This document shows positions 1 to 5,953 of a stretch of 7,807 nt of DNA, piece after piece. The notes below the pieces were generated by a model that was not told the DNA's origin, did not search any database, and saw nothing but the letters and a program-made list of their open reading frames with translations. Positions within the stretch are counted from its first letter, which is position 1. Each line of letters begins with the position of its first letter. This DNA is from JBKQWK01 sp052139595 (lineage in GTDB: Bacteria > Actinomycetota > Thermoleophilia > UBA2241), in assembly GCA_052139595.1 (NCBI GenBank), contig JBKQWK010000108.1:1-7807 (forward strand). The letters run 5' to 3'. Made by a program: the position numbers and the translations under genes.

Positions 1-158
1 GCCGCCTCAAACACCGTCACCGCGGCGCCGGCATCGGCGCAGGCCAGCGCCGCTGCCGCGCCGGCGAGACCTCCGCCAACAACCGCGACTTTCGGCGGCG
101 GCGTCGAGCCGGCGGCCTTCGGCGATCCGCCTCGCCTGACGGGCCACACCGCCGTCAC
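1..158 (-). CDS. hpnE: HpnE-like FAD-dependent squalene-associated oxidoreductase, 5' part only
   Basis: Only the first 52 codons are inside the window; the gene continues past the left edge. The start is a GTG at 158-156 whose bases overlap the TGA of hpnD (GTGA, 4 bases), with a G-rich stretch just upstream as a possible ribosome site. After about 22 residues rich in Gly, Pro and Arg comes a dinucleotide-binding fold: VAVVGGGLAG at residues 24-33, then a helix of small residues, then VTVFEA ending in an acidic residue (E51), as expected for binding the FAD adenosine ribose. This N-terminus fits amine-oxidase/phytoene-desaturase-like flavoproteins. The identification as HpnE, which reduces hydroxysqualene to squalene, rests mainly on position directly after hpnC and hpnD, the usual order. 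A carotenoid desaturase is the main alternative. The catalytic part is not visible. Confidence 0.82.
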   Translation of the reverse strand, partial: MTAVWPVRRGGSPKAAGSTPPPKVAVVGGGLAGAAAALACADAGAAVTVFEA

Positions 159-1051
159 GGCCGCCCCGCCGGCAAAGCCCGCCTGGTCGTGAGAGCCCGC
201 ACCGCTACCCAGACCTTCTCTCGCGTCGGCAGGGAGAGGCGGCCGTAGAAGACCGCTTCGGGGTTCTCGGCAATCCGTTCCAGCAGGCGCGCGTAGATAC
301 CGGCCATGGCGCCCGCGCTCGCCGCGCTGCGCCGGTCAAGAAGCGGCATGAGGCGCAGACCTCGGGCAAACCAGTCCTGGGCACGAGTCGCCTCGAAGCG
401 GATCAGAGCGCTCGTCCGTGACGATGGCGGCCCACCGAGGTCGCTCGGTTCGACCGAGAACTGGCGCAGATCCTCAGCCGGCAAGTAAATACGACCGTTG
501 CCGAAGTCCTCGCGCACGTCGCGCAGAATATTGGTGAGCTGCAGCGCGACCCCAAGATCATCGGCCAAGGATTCTGCCTCCTCACTGATCGCGCCGTTGC
601 CCGCCTGAAAAACAGCTAGAGACACACGACCCACTGAACCAGCCACACGACGACAGTACGGCACGAGGTCGGTGAAACGTTCGTAGCTGACACCCTGCAC
701 GTCCATACGAACCCCGGCCACCAGATCGCGCAGAGCCTGCACGGGGAGAGGGCAGACGGTGAGCACTTCGCCCAACGCCGCCAGAACTGGATCGCTTGAC
801 CGCGGGTCGATGGCGTCGAGCGACCGCTCGACGCCATCGAGAGCAATCAGCTTCTCGGCCGCCGGCAGATCACCGTCGCCGATGTCGTCGATTCGCCGCG
901 AGAGCGCGTACACGGTCGCCAGGATGCGCCGCTTCGCAACCGGCAGGAGACGGACGCCATACCAGAAGTTCTTCGCCTCACGGCGCGTAACTTCTTCGCA
1001 GTAGCGGATCGCCGCGCTCGCCGGCACGGCAGCCCTCGGCGCGCGACTCAT
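155..1051 (-). CDS. hpnD: Presqualene diphosphate synthase HpnD
   Basis: Predicted soluble or membrane-associated prenyl synthase of 298 residues, the normal size for the squalene/phytoene synthase family. Known role of HpnD: head-to-head condensation of two farnesyl diphosphates to presqualene diphosphate. Seen here: YCEEVTRREAKNF near residues 17-29, the first Asp-rich motif RRIDDIGDG (D55, D56, D59), YCRRVAGSVG at 132-141, and the second motif QLTNILRDVREDFGNGRIYL (171-190) with N174, D178 and D182. The NFW-YG-RLLP-KR block after the N-terminus is typical of HpnD rather than HpnC. The ATG at 1051-1049 is preferred over an in-frame start nine codons upstream because it overlaps the hpnC stop as ATGA and has GAGG in front. 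The 3' end overlaps hpnE by four bases. Phytoene synthase is the main alternative, but the tandem with hpnC argues for the squalene route. A 34-base palindrome lies within the gene. Confidence 0.93.
   Translation of the reverse strand: MSRAPRAAVPASAAIRYCEEVTRREAKNFWYGVRLLPVAKRRILATVYALSRRIDDIGDGDLPAAEKLIALDGVERSLDAIDPRSSDPVLAALGEVLTVCPLPVQALRDLVAGVRMDVQGVSYERFTDLVPYCRRVAGSVGRVSLAVFQAGNGAISEEAESLADDLGVALQLTNILRDVREDFGNGRIYLPAEDLRQFSVEPSDLGGPPSSRTSALIRFEATRAQDWFARGLRLMPLLDRRSAASAGAMAGIYARLLERIAENPEAVFYGRLSLPTREKVWVAVRALTTRRALPAGRP
807..840. repeat. Perfect 16-bp inverted repeat inside hpnD
   Basis: TCGATGGCGTCGAGCG (807-822) is followed by AC and then by its exact reverse complement (825-840). 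The element lies in the codons for about L71-I81 of HpnD, between the two Asp-rich motifs, and keeps the reading frame. In RNA it could form a stem of about 15 bp with a 4-base loop. A perfect 16-bp match is longer than expected by chance even in GC-rich sequence, but it may simply reflect repeated Leu-Asp/Glu-Arg type codons. No function can be assigned. Confidence 0.85.
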
Positions 1052-1935
1052 CGCGCGCCGCCTCGTGCGCGCGCCCACGCTATTGCACTCACCATGCTCG
1101 CGACTTCACCCAGTCCGGCCAGCCCCAGACGCATTCTCGAAACATGTGCCGAGACAGTGAGCGTATCGAAGCCGCGGCGACGCAGATCGGCAAGGGCCAC
1201 CATGCCGCCGGCGGTGAAAAGGCGCACTGCCAGGCCAACGCGACCCGGCAGCAGCTGCGACAGTGGTCGCCCCCGTTCGAGGAGCGTCTGGGCGCGGTCA
1301 GCTTCAAACGACATCAGCCGTACGAAGCGTTCGTCAACCACGCCGGCGAGCAGATCCTGCTCGTTGTACCGGAAGCGCTCGAGATCCTCACGCGGAATGT
1401 AGATGCGCCCCACCGCCGCGTCTTCACCGAGATCTTGTAGAAACTCGACCAGCTGCAAGGCGGTGCAGGTCGCGTCAGACAGTGCCAGGAGATTGGCAGG
1501 GCAGGAGCCGACCAGACGAAGCACTAACTCGCCGACTGGGTCGGCTGACAGGTGACAGTAGTCGGCCAAGTCGGCATAGGTGGCGTAGCGCTGGACGACC
1601 TGGTCCTGGCGGTTCGCCGCGATCAACCGATCCAAAGGATCGCGTGGCAAGTCGAAACGACGTATCGTCAACGCCAGTCGCCGCATGAGCGGATGCGTGA
1701 CTTGACGCCCAGCGAAAATTGCGTCGAGTTCGCCGGAGAGCCACGCCAGCAATGCCAGGCGATCGCCGTCGGCTTCGTCGCCGATATCGTCCGCCATGCG
1801 GGCGAAGCCGTAAATGCTCAGCAGAGGGGCGCGAAGCTCCTTGGGAAACAGCCGCGACGCGACGGGAAAGTTCTCGGCACGAGCCTGCGCGAGCACAGAA
1901 TCCGCATCTGGTCCCAGAAAGGCAGGTGTGCTCAC
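1048..1935 (-). CDS. hpnC: Hydroxysqualene synthase HpnC
   Basis: A 295-residue member of the squalene/phytoene synthase superfamily and the first gene of the operon. Known role of HpnC: conversion of presqualene diphosphate, made by HpnD, to hydroxysqualene. Seen here: ENFPVASRLFP at 21-31, which is characteristic of HpnC, the first Asp-rich motif FARMADDIGDE (D49, D50, D53), YCHLSADPVGELVL at 126-139, and the second motif around LQDLGEDAAVGRIYIP with D168 and D172. The usual LQL-x-N-FLQD has Glu instead of Asn at residue 164. The start is a GTG at 1935; no clear Shine-Dalgarno precedes it (only a weak GGA). The stop overlaps the hpnD start as ATGA, so translation is probably coupled. Divergent from the plus-strand aminotransferase at 2238. 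Confidence 0.92.
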   Translation of the reverse strand: MSTPAFLGPDADSVLAQARAENFPVASRLFPKELRAPLLSIYGFARMADDIGDEADGDRLALLAWLSGELDAIFAGRQVTHPLMRRLALTIRRFDLPRDPLDRLIAANRQDQVVQRYATYADLADYCHLSADPVGELVLRLVGSCPANLLALSDATCTALQLVEFLQDLGEDAAVGRIYIPREDLERFRYNEQDLLAGVVDERFVRLMSFEADRAQTLLERGRPLSQLLPGRVGLAVRLFTAGGMVALADLRRRGFDTLTVSAHVSRMRLGLAGLGEVASMVSAIAWARARGGAR

Positions 1936-2104
1936 GCTGTAAATCCGATCGTCATACTTGGGCGCTGTGAATCTCGGTCAGCCTCAATACGCCAGCCAGC
2001 GCCGCCGAATATCACGAAAAAGCACGGCCGGCCTGTCATTTCCACTATCATCTGAGCACCCCTCACCACAACCGCGACAGCGGCGGTTAAACCAGTTTAC
2101 ACGG

Positions 2105-2156
2105 CCGACGCGTGAGCGTGAACCGCTGTGCTCAGCAGGTCCGACGCGTGGTCGTG
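2105..2156 (+). repeat. Tandem 16-base direct repeat upstream of the aminotransferase promoter
   Basis: CCGACGCGTG-AG-CGTG (2105-2120) and CCGACGCGTG-GT-CGTG (2141-2156) match at 14 of 16 positions with a 36-base start-to-start spacing. Each contains the palindrome ACGCGT. The second copy ends where the -35 region would lie for the TACAAT box at 2175-2180. A partial copy (CCGACG) follows at 2203. The position suggests paired operator or activator sites, but the cognate regulator is unknown. Confidence 0.6.
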
Positions 2157-2174
2157 CCCGGCGCTCGGTCGCTG

Positions 2175-2180
2175 TACAAT
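2175..2180 (+). promoter_or_regulatory. Candidate -10 box for the aminotransferase gene
   Basis: TACAAT matches five of six bases of the sigma-70-type consensus and lies 57 bases before the ATG at 2238. No matching -35 hexamer sits 16-18 bases upstream. That position is instead occupied by the second copy of the direct repeat, which would fit an activator-dependent promoter. Confidence 0.4.
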
Positions 2181-2237
2181 CGAGCCGTCGTGCTGGGGAC
2201 AGCCGACGTTCAATCAGACCAAGCGGGAGGACACATT

Positions 2238-3614
2238 ATGAGCGGCGACTTCAGCCTGAAGCGACTGCTTTCCGAGCGTGCCGGCGAGGGCATGACCCTC
2301 TACGGCCGCTACTCGAACCCGCGCTTCGTACAGATCCTCAAGATTCTCGGTTTCGACCGCCAGTGGACACGCGCCGACGGCGCCTATCTCTACGACCGCA
2401 CGGGCATCAAATTCCTCGACTGGCTCGGCGGCTTTGGCATGTACAACATTGGCCGCAACAATGCGACGGTGCGCGCCGCACTGGCCGAGTTGCTCGAGGT
2501 CGAGACGCCGAGCCTGCCCCAGCTCGGGCTGTCCGACCTGCCGGGCCTGCTCGCCGAGGCGCTCGTGCGCGTTGCGCCGGCGTCGACCGATCGTGTCGTC
2601 TTCGTCAACTCCGGCACCGAAGCGGTCGAAGCGGCGATCAAACTCGGCCGCGCGGCCGTAGAACGGCCGCGCGTGGTTGCCGTCGAGAACGGCTTTCATG
2701 GCCTCACGCTGGGCTCGATGTCGGTGAACGGCAGCGCGCAGCAGAGAGCGCGGTTCGGCCCCCTTCTGCCCGACGTTTCGTGGGTGCCGTTCAACGACCT
2801 CGAAGCGCTCGATCGCGAGCTTGCCCGCGAAGATGTCGCCCTCTTTCTCACCGAGCCGGTGCAGGGCCAGGGCGTCATTTTGCCCGAATTCGGCTACCTT
2901 CACGGCGCCCAGGATCTCTGTCGCCGTTACGGCACCCTGTTCTGCGTTGACGAGGTGCAGACCGGTTTTGGCCGCACCGGCCGCCTGTTTGCCAGTGAAC
3001 ACTGGAACCTCGAGCCTGACATGATCACGGTGTCGAAGTCACTCTCCGGTGGCTACGTGCCGGTCGGAGCACTGCTGCTGCGCACCAAGATCCACGAAGC
3101 CGTCTTCGACACGCTCGAGCATGCGACCTCACACGGCTCGACCTTCGCGCCCAACGACATGGCCATGGCGGCGGGTCTAGCGGCCCTGGCCGAGATCGAG
3201 GCGCAAGGTCTGGTCGAACGCTCGGCGCGACTTGGCAAGTACCTGCTGGCGCGCACGGAATCGCTGACCGATCGCTTCGATATCGTCAGGGAGGTACGCG
3301 GCCTCGGCCTCATGTGGGCGATTGAGTTCGCCGAGCCGGCCGGCGGCTCACGCACCTGGCGAATGCTCGAGAACCGGCAAGCTGGCATCTTCAGTCAGTT
3401 CGTGATCGGACCGCTCTTTCGTGAGCACCACATCCTGAGCCAGGTGGCGGGGCACTCGGTCAACATCGTCAAGGGCCTGCCGCCGCTCGTCGTCAGCGAG
3501 TCAGACATCGACTGGTTCGCCGACGCCCTGGAACAGGTGATCAGCAAAGCGCGGCGGTTGCCGCGCGCGGCGCTCGGCTTCGCCGCGCGCGCGGCAACCG
3601 CCGCCAAGAACTGA
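2238..3614 (+). CDS. Class III PLP-dependent aminotransferase (possible hopanoid side-chain HpnO-like)
   Basis: A 458-residue cytoplasmic PLP enzyme of the ornithine/acetylornithine/GABA transaminase superfamily. Motifs in order: GGFGMYNIGRNN (64-75), NSGTEAVEAAIKLGRA (124-139, cofactor phosphate binding), FHG (153-155, ring stacking), TEPVQGQG (205-212), VDEVQTGFGRTG (237-248, D238 to the pyridine nitrogen), SKSLSGG with the Schiff-base lysine K267, and HGSTF (T302, second-subunit phosphate contact). All key residues are present. The ATG at 2238 is chosen because GGGAGG lies 7 bases upstream (2225-2230); longer versions cross the promoter. The N-terminal YSNPRFVQILKILGFDR block is shared by a family of 'aspartate aminotransferase family' proteins. 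Lying divergently beside hpnCDE, it could be HpnO, which aminates ribosylhopane to aminobacteriohopanetriol. That substrate is inferred from context only. The last 20 codons form a strong hairpin, and the gene converges on the next one across 11 bases. Confidence 0.95.
   Translation: MSGDFSLKRLLSERAGEGMTLYGRYSNPRFVQILKILGFDRQWTRADGAYLYDRTGIKFLDWLGGFGMYNIGRNNATVRAALAELLEVETPSLPQLGLSDLPGLLAEALVRVAPASTDRVVFVNSGTEAVEAAIKLGRAAVERPRVVAVENGFHGLTLGSMSVNGSAQQRARFGPLLPDVSWVPFNDLEALDRELAREDVALFLTEPVQGQGVILPEFGYLHGAQDLCRRYGTLFCVDEVQTGFGRTGRLFASEHWNLEPDMITVSKSLSGGYVPVGALLLRTKIHEAVFDTLEHATSHGSTFAPNDMAMAAGLAALAEIEAQGLVERSARLGKYLLARTESLTDRFDIVREVRGLGLMWAIEFAEPAGGSRTWRMLENRQAGIFSQFVIGPLFREHHILSQVAGHSVNIVKGLPPLVVSESDIDWFADALEQVISKARRLPRAALGFAARAATAAKN
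2649..2673. repeat. Perfect 11-bp inverted repeat inside the aminotransferase
   Basis: CGCGCGGCCGT (2649-2659), loop AGA, then ACGGCCGCGCG (2663-2673). It lies in the codons for about residues 138-146. It may be a by-product of GC-rich codons; no role is evident. Confidence 0.8.
3551..3604. terminator. 22-bp GC-rich hairpin at the end of the aminotransferase gene
   Basis: Left arm 3551-3572 and right arm 3581-3604 pair over 22 bp (18 contiguous, a 2-base bulge in the right arm, then 4 more) around an 8-base loop (3573-3580). It sits inside the last codons, ending 8 bases before the stop codon TGA, and gives the Ala/Arg-rich C-terminal tail. There is no U-tract on either strand, so it is not a textbook intrinsic terminator. 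Its place between two convergent genes makes a transcript-ending or 3'-protecting structure plausible for both strands. Confidence 0.55.
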
Positions 3615-3625
3615 CTGCCGGCCAG

Positions 3626-5893
3626 CTACACCCCTTCAACGCTGGCGAGCACGCGCTCAAAGCGCACCAGGGCATCGTCGATGACGTCGTCGCTGTCGGC
3701 CATCGAGGTGTACATGCGTGAACCGGCCAGCGTAATGAGACCGTTGGCCGTGTAGGCGGCGCCCATCTCTTCCATCATGTGCTTGCGCGACTTGAGTTCA
3801 CGGACCAGGCGCACCGGGCTCTTGAGGTCGAGCAGCATCGTCCCCGCCGTCTCGAGGTGAACGATCGAGCCCTGGTTGTAGGCGACAAACGGCAGGCGAT
3901 AGCGAGCGATGATCTCGTTGAGGCCGGCAGTCAGCCTGTCGCCGGCTCGGCCGGCAAGGACCGGAGCATTCGTGCGCTCCATTTCCAGCAAAGCGAAGTA
4001 ACCGGCGGCACAACTGAGCGGGTTGGCACTGAGCGTGCCACCGACGTAGGCGCGCTCGCCGGTGCCGCCAATGCCAGCAGCAAAACTCATCATCACCTCA
4101 CGACGACCACCGACGCCGCCGGCCATGGGATAGCCACCGGTGATGCACTTGCCGAACACCGTCAGGTCGGGCTTGACGCCAAAGTAGCCTTGCGCCCCGC
4201 CCATGCCGAGGCGAAAGCCTGTGACGACCTCGTCGAAGATGAGCAGGGCGCCGAACTCGTCACACAGCTCACGCACCCTCTGATTGAAGTCAAAGGGCAC
4301 CGGTCGCGTACCGCTCTCCGGCCCGATCGGCTCCAGGATGACGGCCGCCGTACCGCCGCGCGCCCTATCTTGAACAAGTTTGCGGCGTAAGGCACCGAGG
4401 TCGTTGGGATAGAACTCACGCGTGCGGCTGGTGGCACCGCGCGGGATGCCTTTGGCCTCAAAACGCCAGGTACCGGGCACGTGCAGGCCGTAGACCATCT
4501 GGTCGCTCCAGCCATGATAAGCACCGCCAACCTTGATGACGTACTTTTTGCCAGTCGCCGTGCGCGCCGCGCGAATCGCTGCCATGACGGCCTCGGTCCC
4601 CGAGCCGAACATGCGAAACATCTCGATCGACGGCATCAGCCGATTGAGCAGCTGAGCCAGTTTCAGCTCGTATTCGTGGAAGAGGCCGGTGACCGGGCCG
4701 GAAGTGGCGATGACCTCCGCCACTTGAGCCCGCAACGGCTCATAGTTGCTGCCCAGCATCGTCGGGCCGCCGGCCTGCAGAAAGTCGATGTAGCGGTTGC
4801 CGTCCGCGTCCCAGAGATAGGCGCCCTCGGCTTTTTCAATGGCCAGCGGAAACGGATAGTTGAAGGCCAGATTGTGCTGTACGCCACCGGGGATGAACTC
4901 TTTGGCTTCGTCGGTCAGCTCTCGGGAGCGACGACACCTGGTCGCGAAGTATTCGAGGTAGTCGTTCATGACGGCGCGCTTCACCGGCCGCGGGCGTTGC
5001 GCGACGAGAGCGTTCAGCCGGGCGTACACGGCCTCGACGTCGGGATAGACGCTGATGGCGTAACCCGACGGCCCAGCCGGAGCAGCCGGCGCGACCTCCG
5101 CTGCGCCGGGCCACGACAGAGCGCTGGGCAGCTCGGCCGACGGCGAAACAGCGGCGACGGTATCGGCGCCCTCGTCGCTGCCGGGCGCCGAGCTGACCTC
5201 GAGCGCCGGCGTCAGCTGGGCAGTGGCTAGCTGAGCAGCAAGCTTCTTCTCATCGCCGCGCAGCTTGGCGAAGGCGATCTCGCGAATCGGCAGCGGCACC
5301 GTGCTCACCGCGCGTTCGGTGGCGAGGGCAAGAACGTAGGCGAGAGCGCACTTTTCGAGCAAGGCCATGTTGAAGACGGCCCGCTCGGCATCGCCAGCCA
5401 GCACGAGCACGCCGTGATTGGCAAGAATGAAGGCGTTGTTGCCGCTGACGATCTTGGCTTTGACGCGATTCTTCAAGAACGAGGTACCCGAAGGCGCATA
5501 CGGGATGATCTCGACCCTGCGGCCGAGAAAGCGCACCTGCTCATCAAAGAGGGCCGGGATAGGCTCATTCACCAGAGCAAGAGCACTGGCGAACGGCTGG
5601 TGGGTATGGATGACGGCGTTGACGTCCGAGCGATGCTGGTAGACGGCAGCGTGCATGCCCGACTCGATCGAGGCTTTCATCGTTCCCGCCAGCACGTGCT
5701 GGCCAAAGTCAAGCACGCAGACATCGTCGGCGCGCATCTTGGCGTAATCATAATTGGAGGGCGTGATGGCGAAAGCCGACTGTCCCGGCACACGCAACGA
5801 AACGTTGCCTTCGGTCGCTTTCAGATAGCCGCGGTCAAGTAGAGAGCGGCAGGTAGCGACAACTTGCTCTCGCACGGATGCAAACTGCCCCAT
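3626..5893 (-). CDS. Class II aldolase / class III aminotransferase (GSAM-type) fusion protein
   Basis: A single 755-residue protein with two enzyme domains. Residues about 1-220 are a class II aldolase/adducin domain: EGNVSLR (28-34), ASIESGMH with E78 at the place of the catalytic Glu of FucA, and three likely zinc ligands H96, H98 (HTH) and H160 (NHG). Residues about 221-300 are an Ala/Pro/Ser-rich linker. Residues about 305-755 are a class III PLP domain closest to glutamate-1-semialdehyde aminomutase: GSGTEAVMAAIRAAR (430-444), YHG (459-461), EPIGPE (521-526), FDEVVTGFR (553-561, D554), GKCITGG with the Schiff-base lysine K582, and GGT (T620). Standard class II aldolases are about 215 residues and GSAM about 430, so both halves look complete. 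The ATG at 5893 is preferred because AAGGGGG precedes it; a GTG 14 codons upstream lies inside a hairpin. Likely a bifunctional enzyme that makes or splits a carbonyl compound and aminates it or shifts an amino group. The substrate is unknown, and it is not a simple HemL. Probably cotranscribed with rpsR. Confidence 0.93.
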   Translation of the reverse strand: MGQFASVREQVVATCRSLLDRGYLKATEGNVSLRVPGQSAFAITPSNYDYAKMRADDVCVLDFGQHVLAGTMKASIESGMHAAVYQHRSDVNAVIHTHQPFASALALVNEPIPALFDEQVRFLGRRVEIIPYAPSGTSFLKNRVKAKIVSGNNAFILANHGVLVLAGDAERAVFNMALLEKCALAYVLALATERAVSTVPLPIREIAFAKLRGDEKKLAAQLATAQLTPALEVSSAPGSDEGADTVAAVSPSAELPSALSWPGAAEVAPAAPAGPSGYAISVYPDVEAVYARLNALVAQRPRPVKRAVMNDYLEYFATRCRRSRELTDEAKEFIPGGVQHNLAFNYPFPLAIEKAEGAYLWDADGNRYIDFLQAGGPTMLGSNYEPLRAQVAEVIATSGPVTGLFHEYELKLAQLLNRLMPSIEMFRMFGSGTEAVMAAIRAARTATGKKYVIKVGGAYHGWSDQMVYGLHVPGTWRFEAKGIPRGATSRTREFYPNDLGALRRKLVQDRARGGTAAVILEPIGPESGTRPVPFDFNQRVRELCDEFGALLIFDEVVTGFRLGMGGAQGYFGVKPDLTVFGKCITGGYPMAGGVGGRREVMMSFAAGIGGTGERAYVGGTLSANPLSCAAGYFALLEMERTNAPVLAGRAGDRLTAGLNEIIARYRLPFVAYNQGSIVHLETAGTMLLDLKSPVRLVRELKSRKHMMEEMGAAYTANGLITLAGSRMYTSMADSDDVIDDALVRFERVLASVEGV

Positions 5894-5924
5894 GCGACCC
5901 CCTTCATCGGCGGGCCGAGCGGCC

Positions 5925-5945
5925 GGCCGCGCCACAGGCGCGGCC
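5925..5945 (-). terminator. 9-bp GC hairpin between rpsR and the fusion gene
   Basis: GGCCGCGCC (5925-5933), loop ACA, GGCGCGGCC (5937-5945): a perfect stem in the 60-base gap, just after the rpsR stop. No U-tract follows on the minus strand, so complete termination is doubtful. It may instead be a processing or attenuation structure that lowers read-through from the ribosomal-protein gene into the fusion gene. It covers the rejected upstream GTG start of the fusion. Confidence 0.5.
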
Positions 5946-5953
5946 TTACCAGC

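Larger units (their letters stand above)
1936..2237. promoter_or_regulatory. Divergent intergenic region between hpnC and the aminotransferase
   Basis: About 300 bases without a convincing gene and with more A/T than the flanks, so it should hold promoters for both directions. For the plus strand there is a good -10 box and a tandem direct repeat (listed separately). Two small symmetrical elements also occur: TAAACCAGTTTA at 2088-2099 (5-bp arms) and AACCGC/GCGGTT at 2070-2075 and 2083-2088. For hpnC I see no minus-strand promoter that stands out; a GATAGT box paired with a poor TTGTGG is possible. A reading frame that extends the aminotransferase upstream to 2112 crosses the -10 box and is judged non-coding. 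Confidence 0.7.

Noticed and set aside
155..1935. Carotenoid phytoene synthase pair (crtB-like)
   Set aside because: Two consecutive family members with HpnC- and HpnD-type N-terminal motifs followed by an FAD enzyme fit the hopanoid squalene route better.
1552..2055. 167-codon plus-strand frame crossing the hpnC start
   Set aside because: Mostly antisense to conserved hpnC codons and then runs through the divergent promoter region; no motif seen.
2112..2237. 42-residue N-terminal extension of the aminotransferase
   Set aside because: It covers the direct repeat, the TACAAT box and the GGGAGG ribosome site, which point to the ATG at 2238.
1958..2950. 330-codon plus-strand frame
   Set aside because: Its second half is a different frame of the aminotransferase; very Arg/Pro/Ser-rich translation typical of out-of-frame GC-rich DNA.
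3779..4390. 203-codon open frame antisense to the PLP domain
   Set aside because: Shadow of the conserved aminotransferase motifs; no ribosome site and no family resemblance.
3626..5000. Calling the C-terminal PLP domain HemL of tetrapyrrole synthesis
   Set aside because: It has GSAM-type motifs, but fusion to an aldolase, a setting without hem genes and several changed positions make a true HemL unlikely.
4481..5230. 249-codon open frame antisense to the fusion gene
   Set aside because: Opposite strand of a gene with clear domain motifs; composition is Arg/Ala/Gly-rich with no recognisable motif, as expected for antisense frames in GC-rich DNA.
5894..5935. 14-residue N-terminal extension of the fusion protein from a GTG
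   Set aside because: The GTG lies inside a perfect hairpin, while the ATG at 5893 has AAGGGGG directly upstream and gives the normal aldolase N-terminus.
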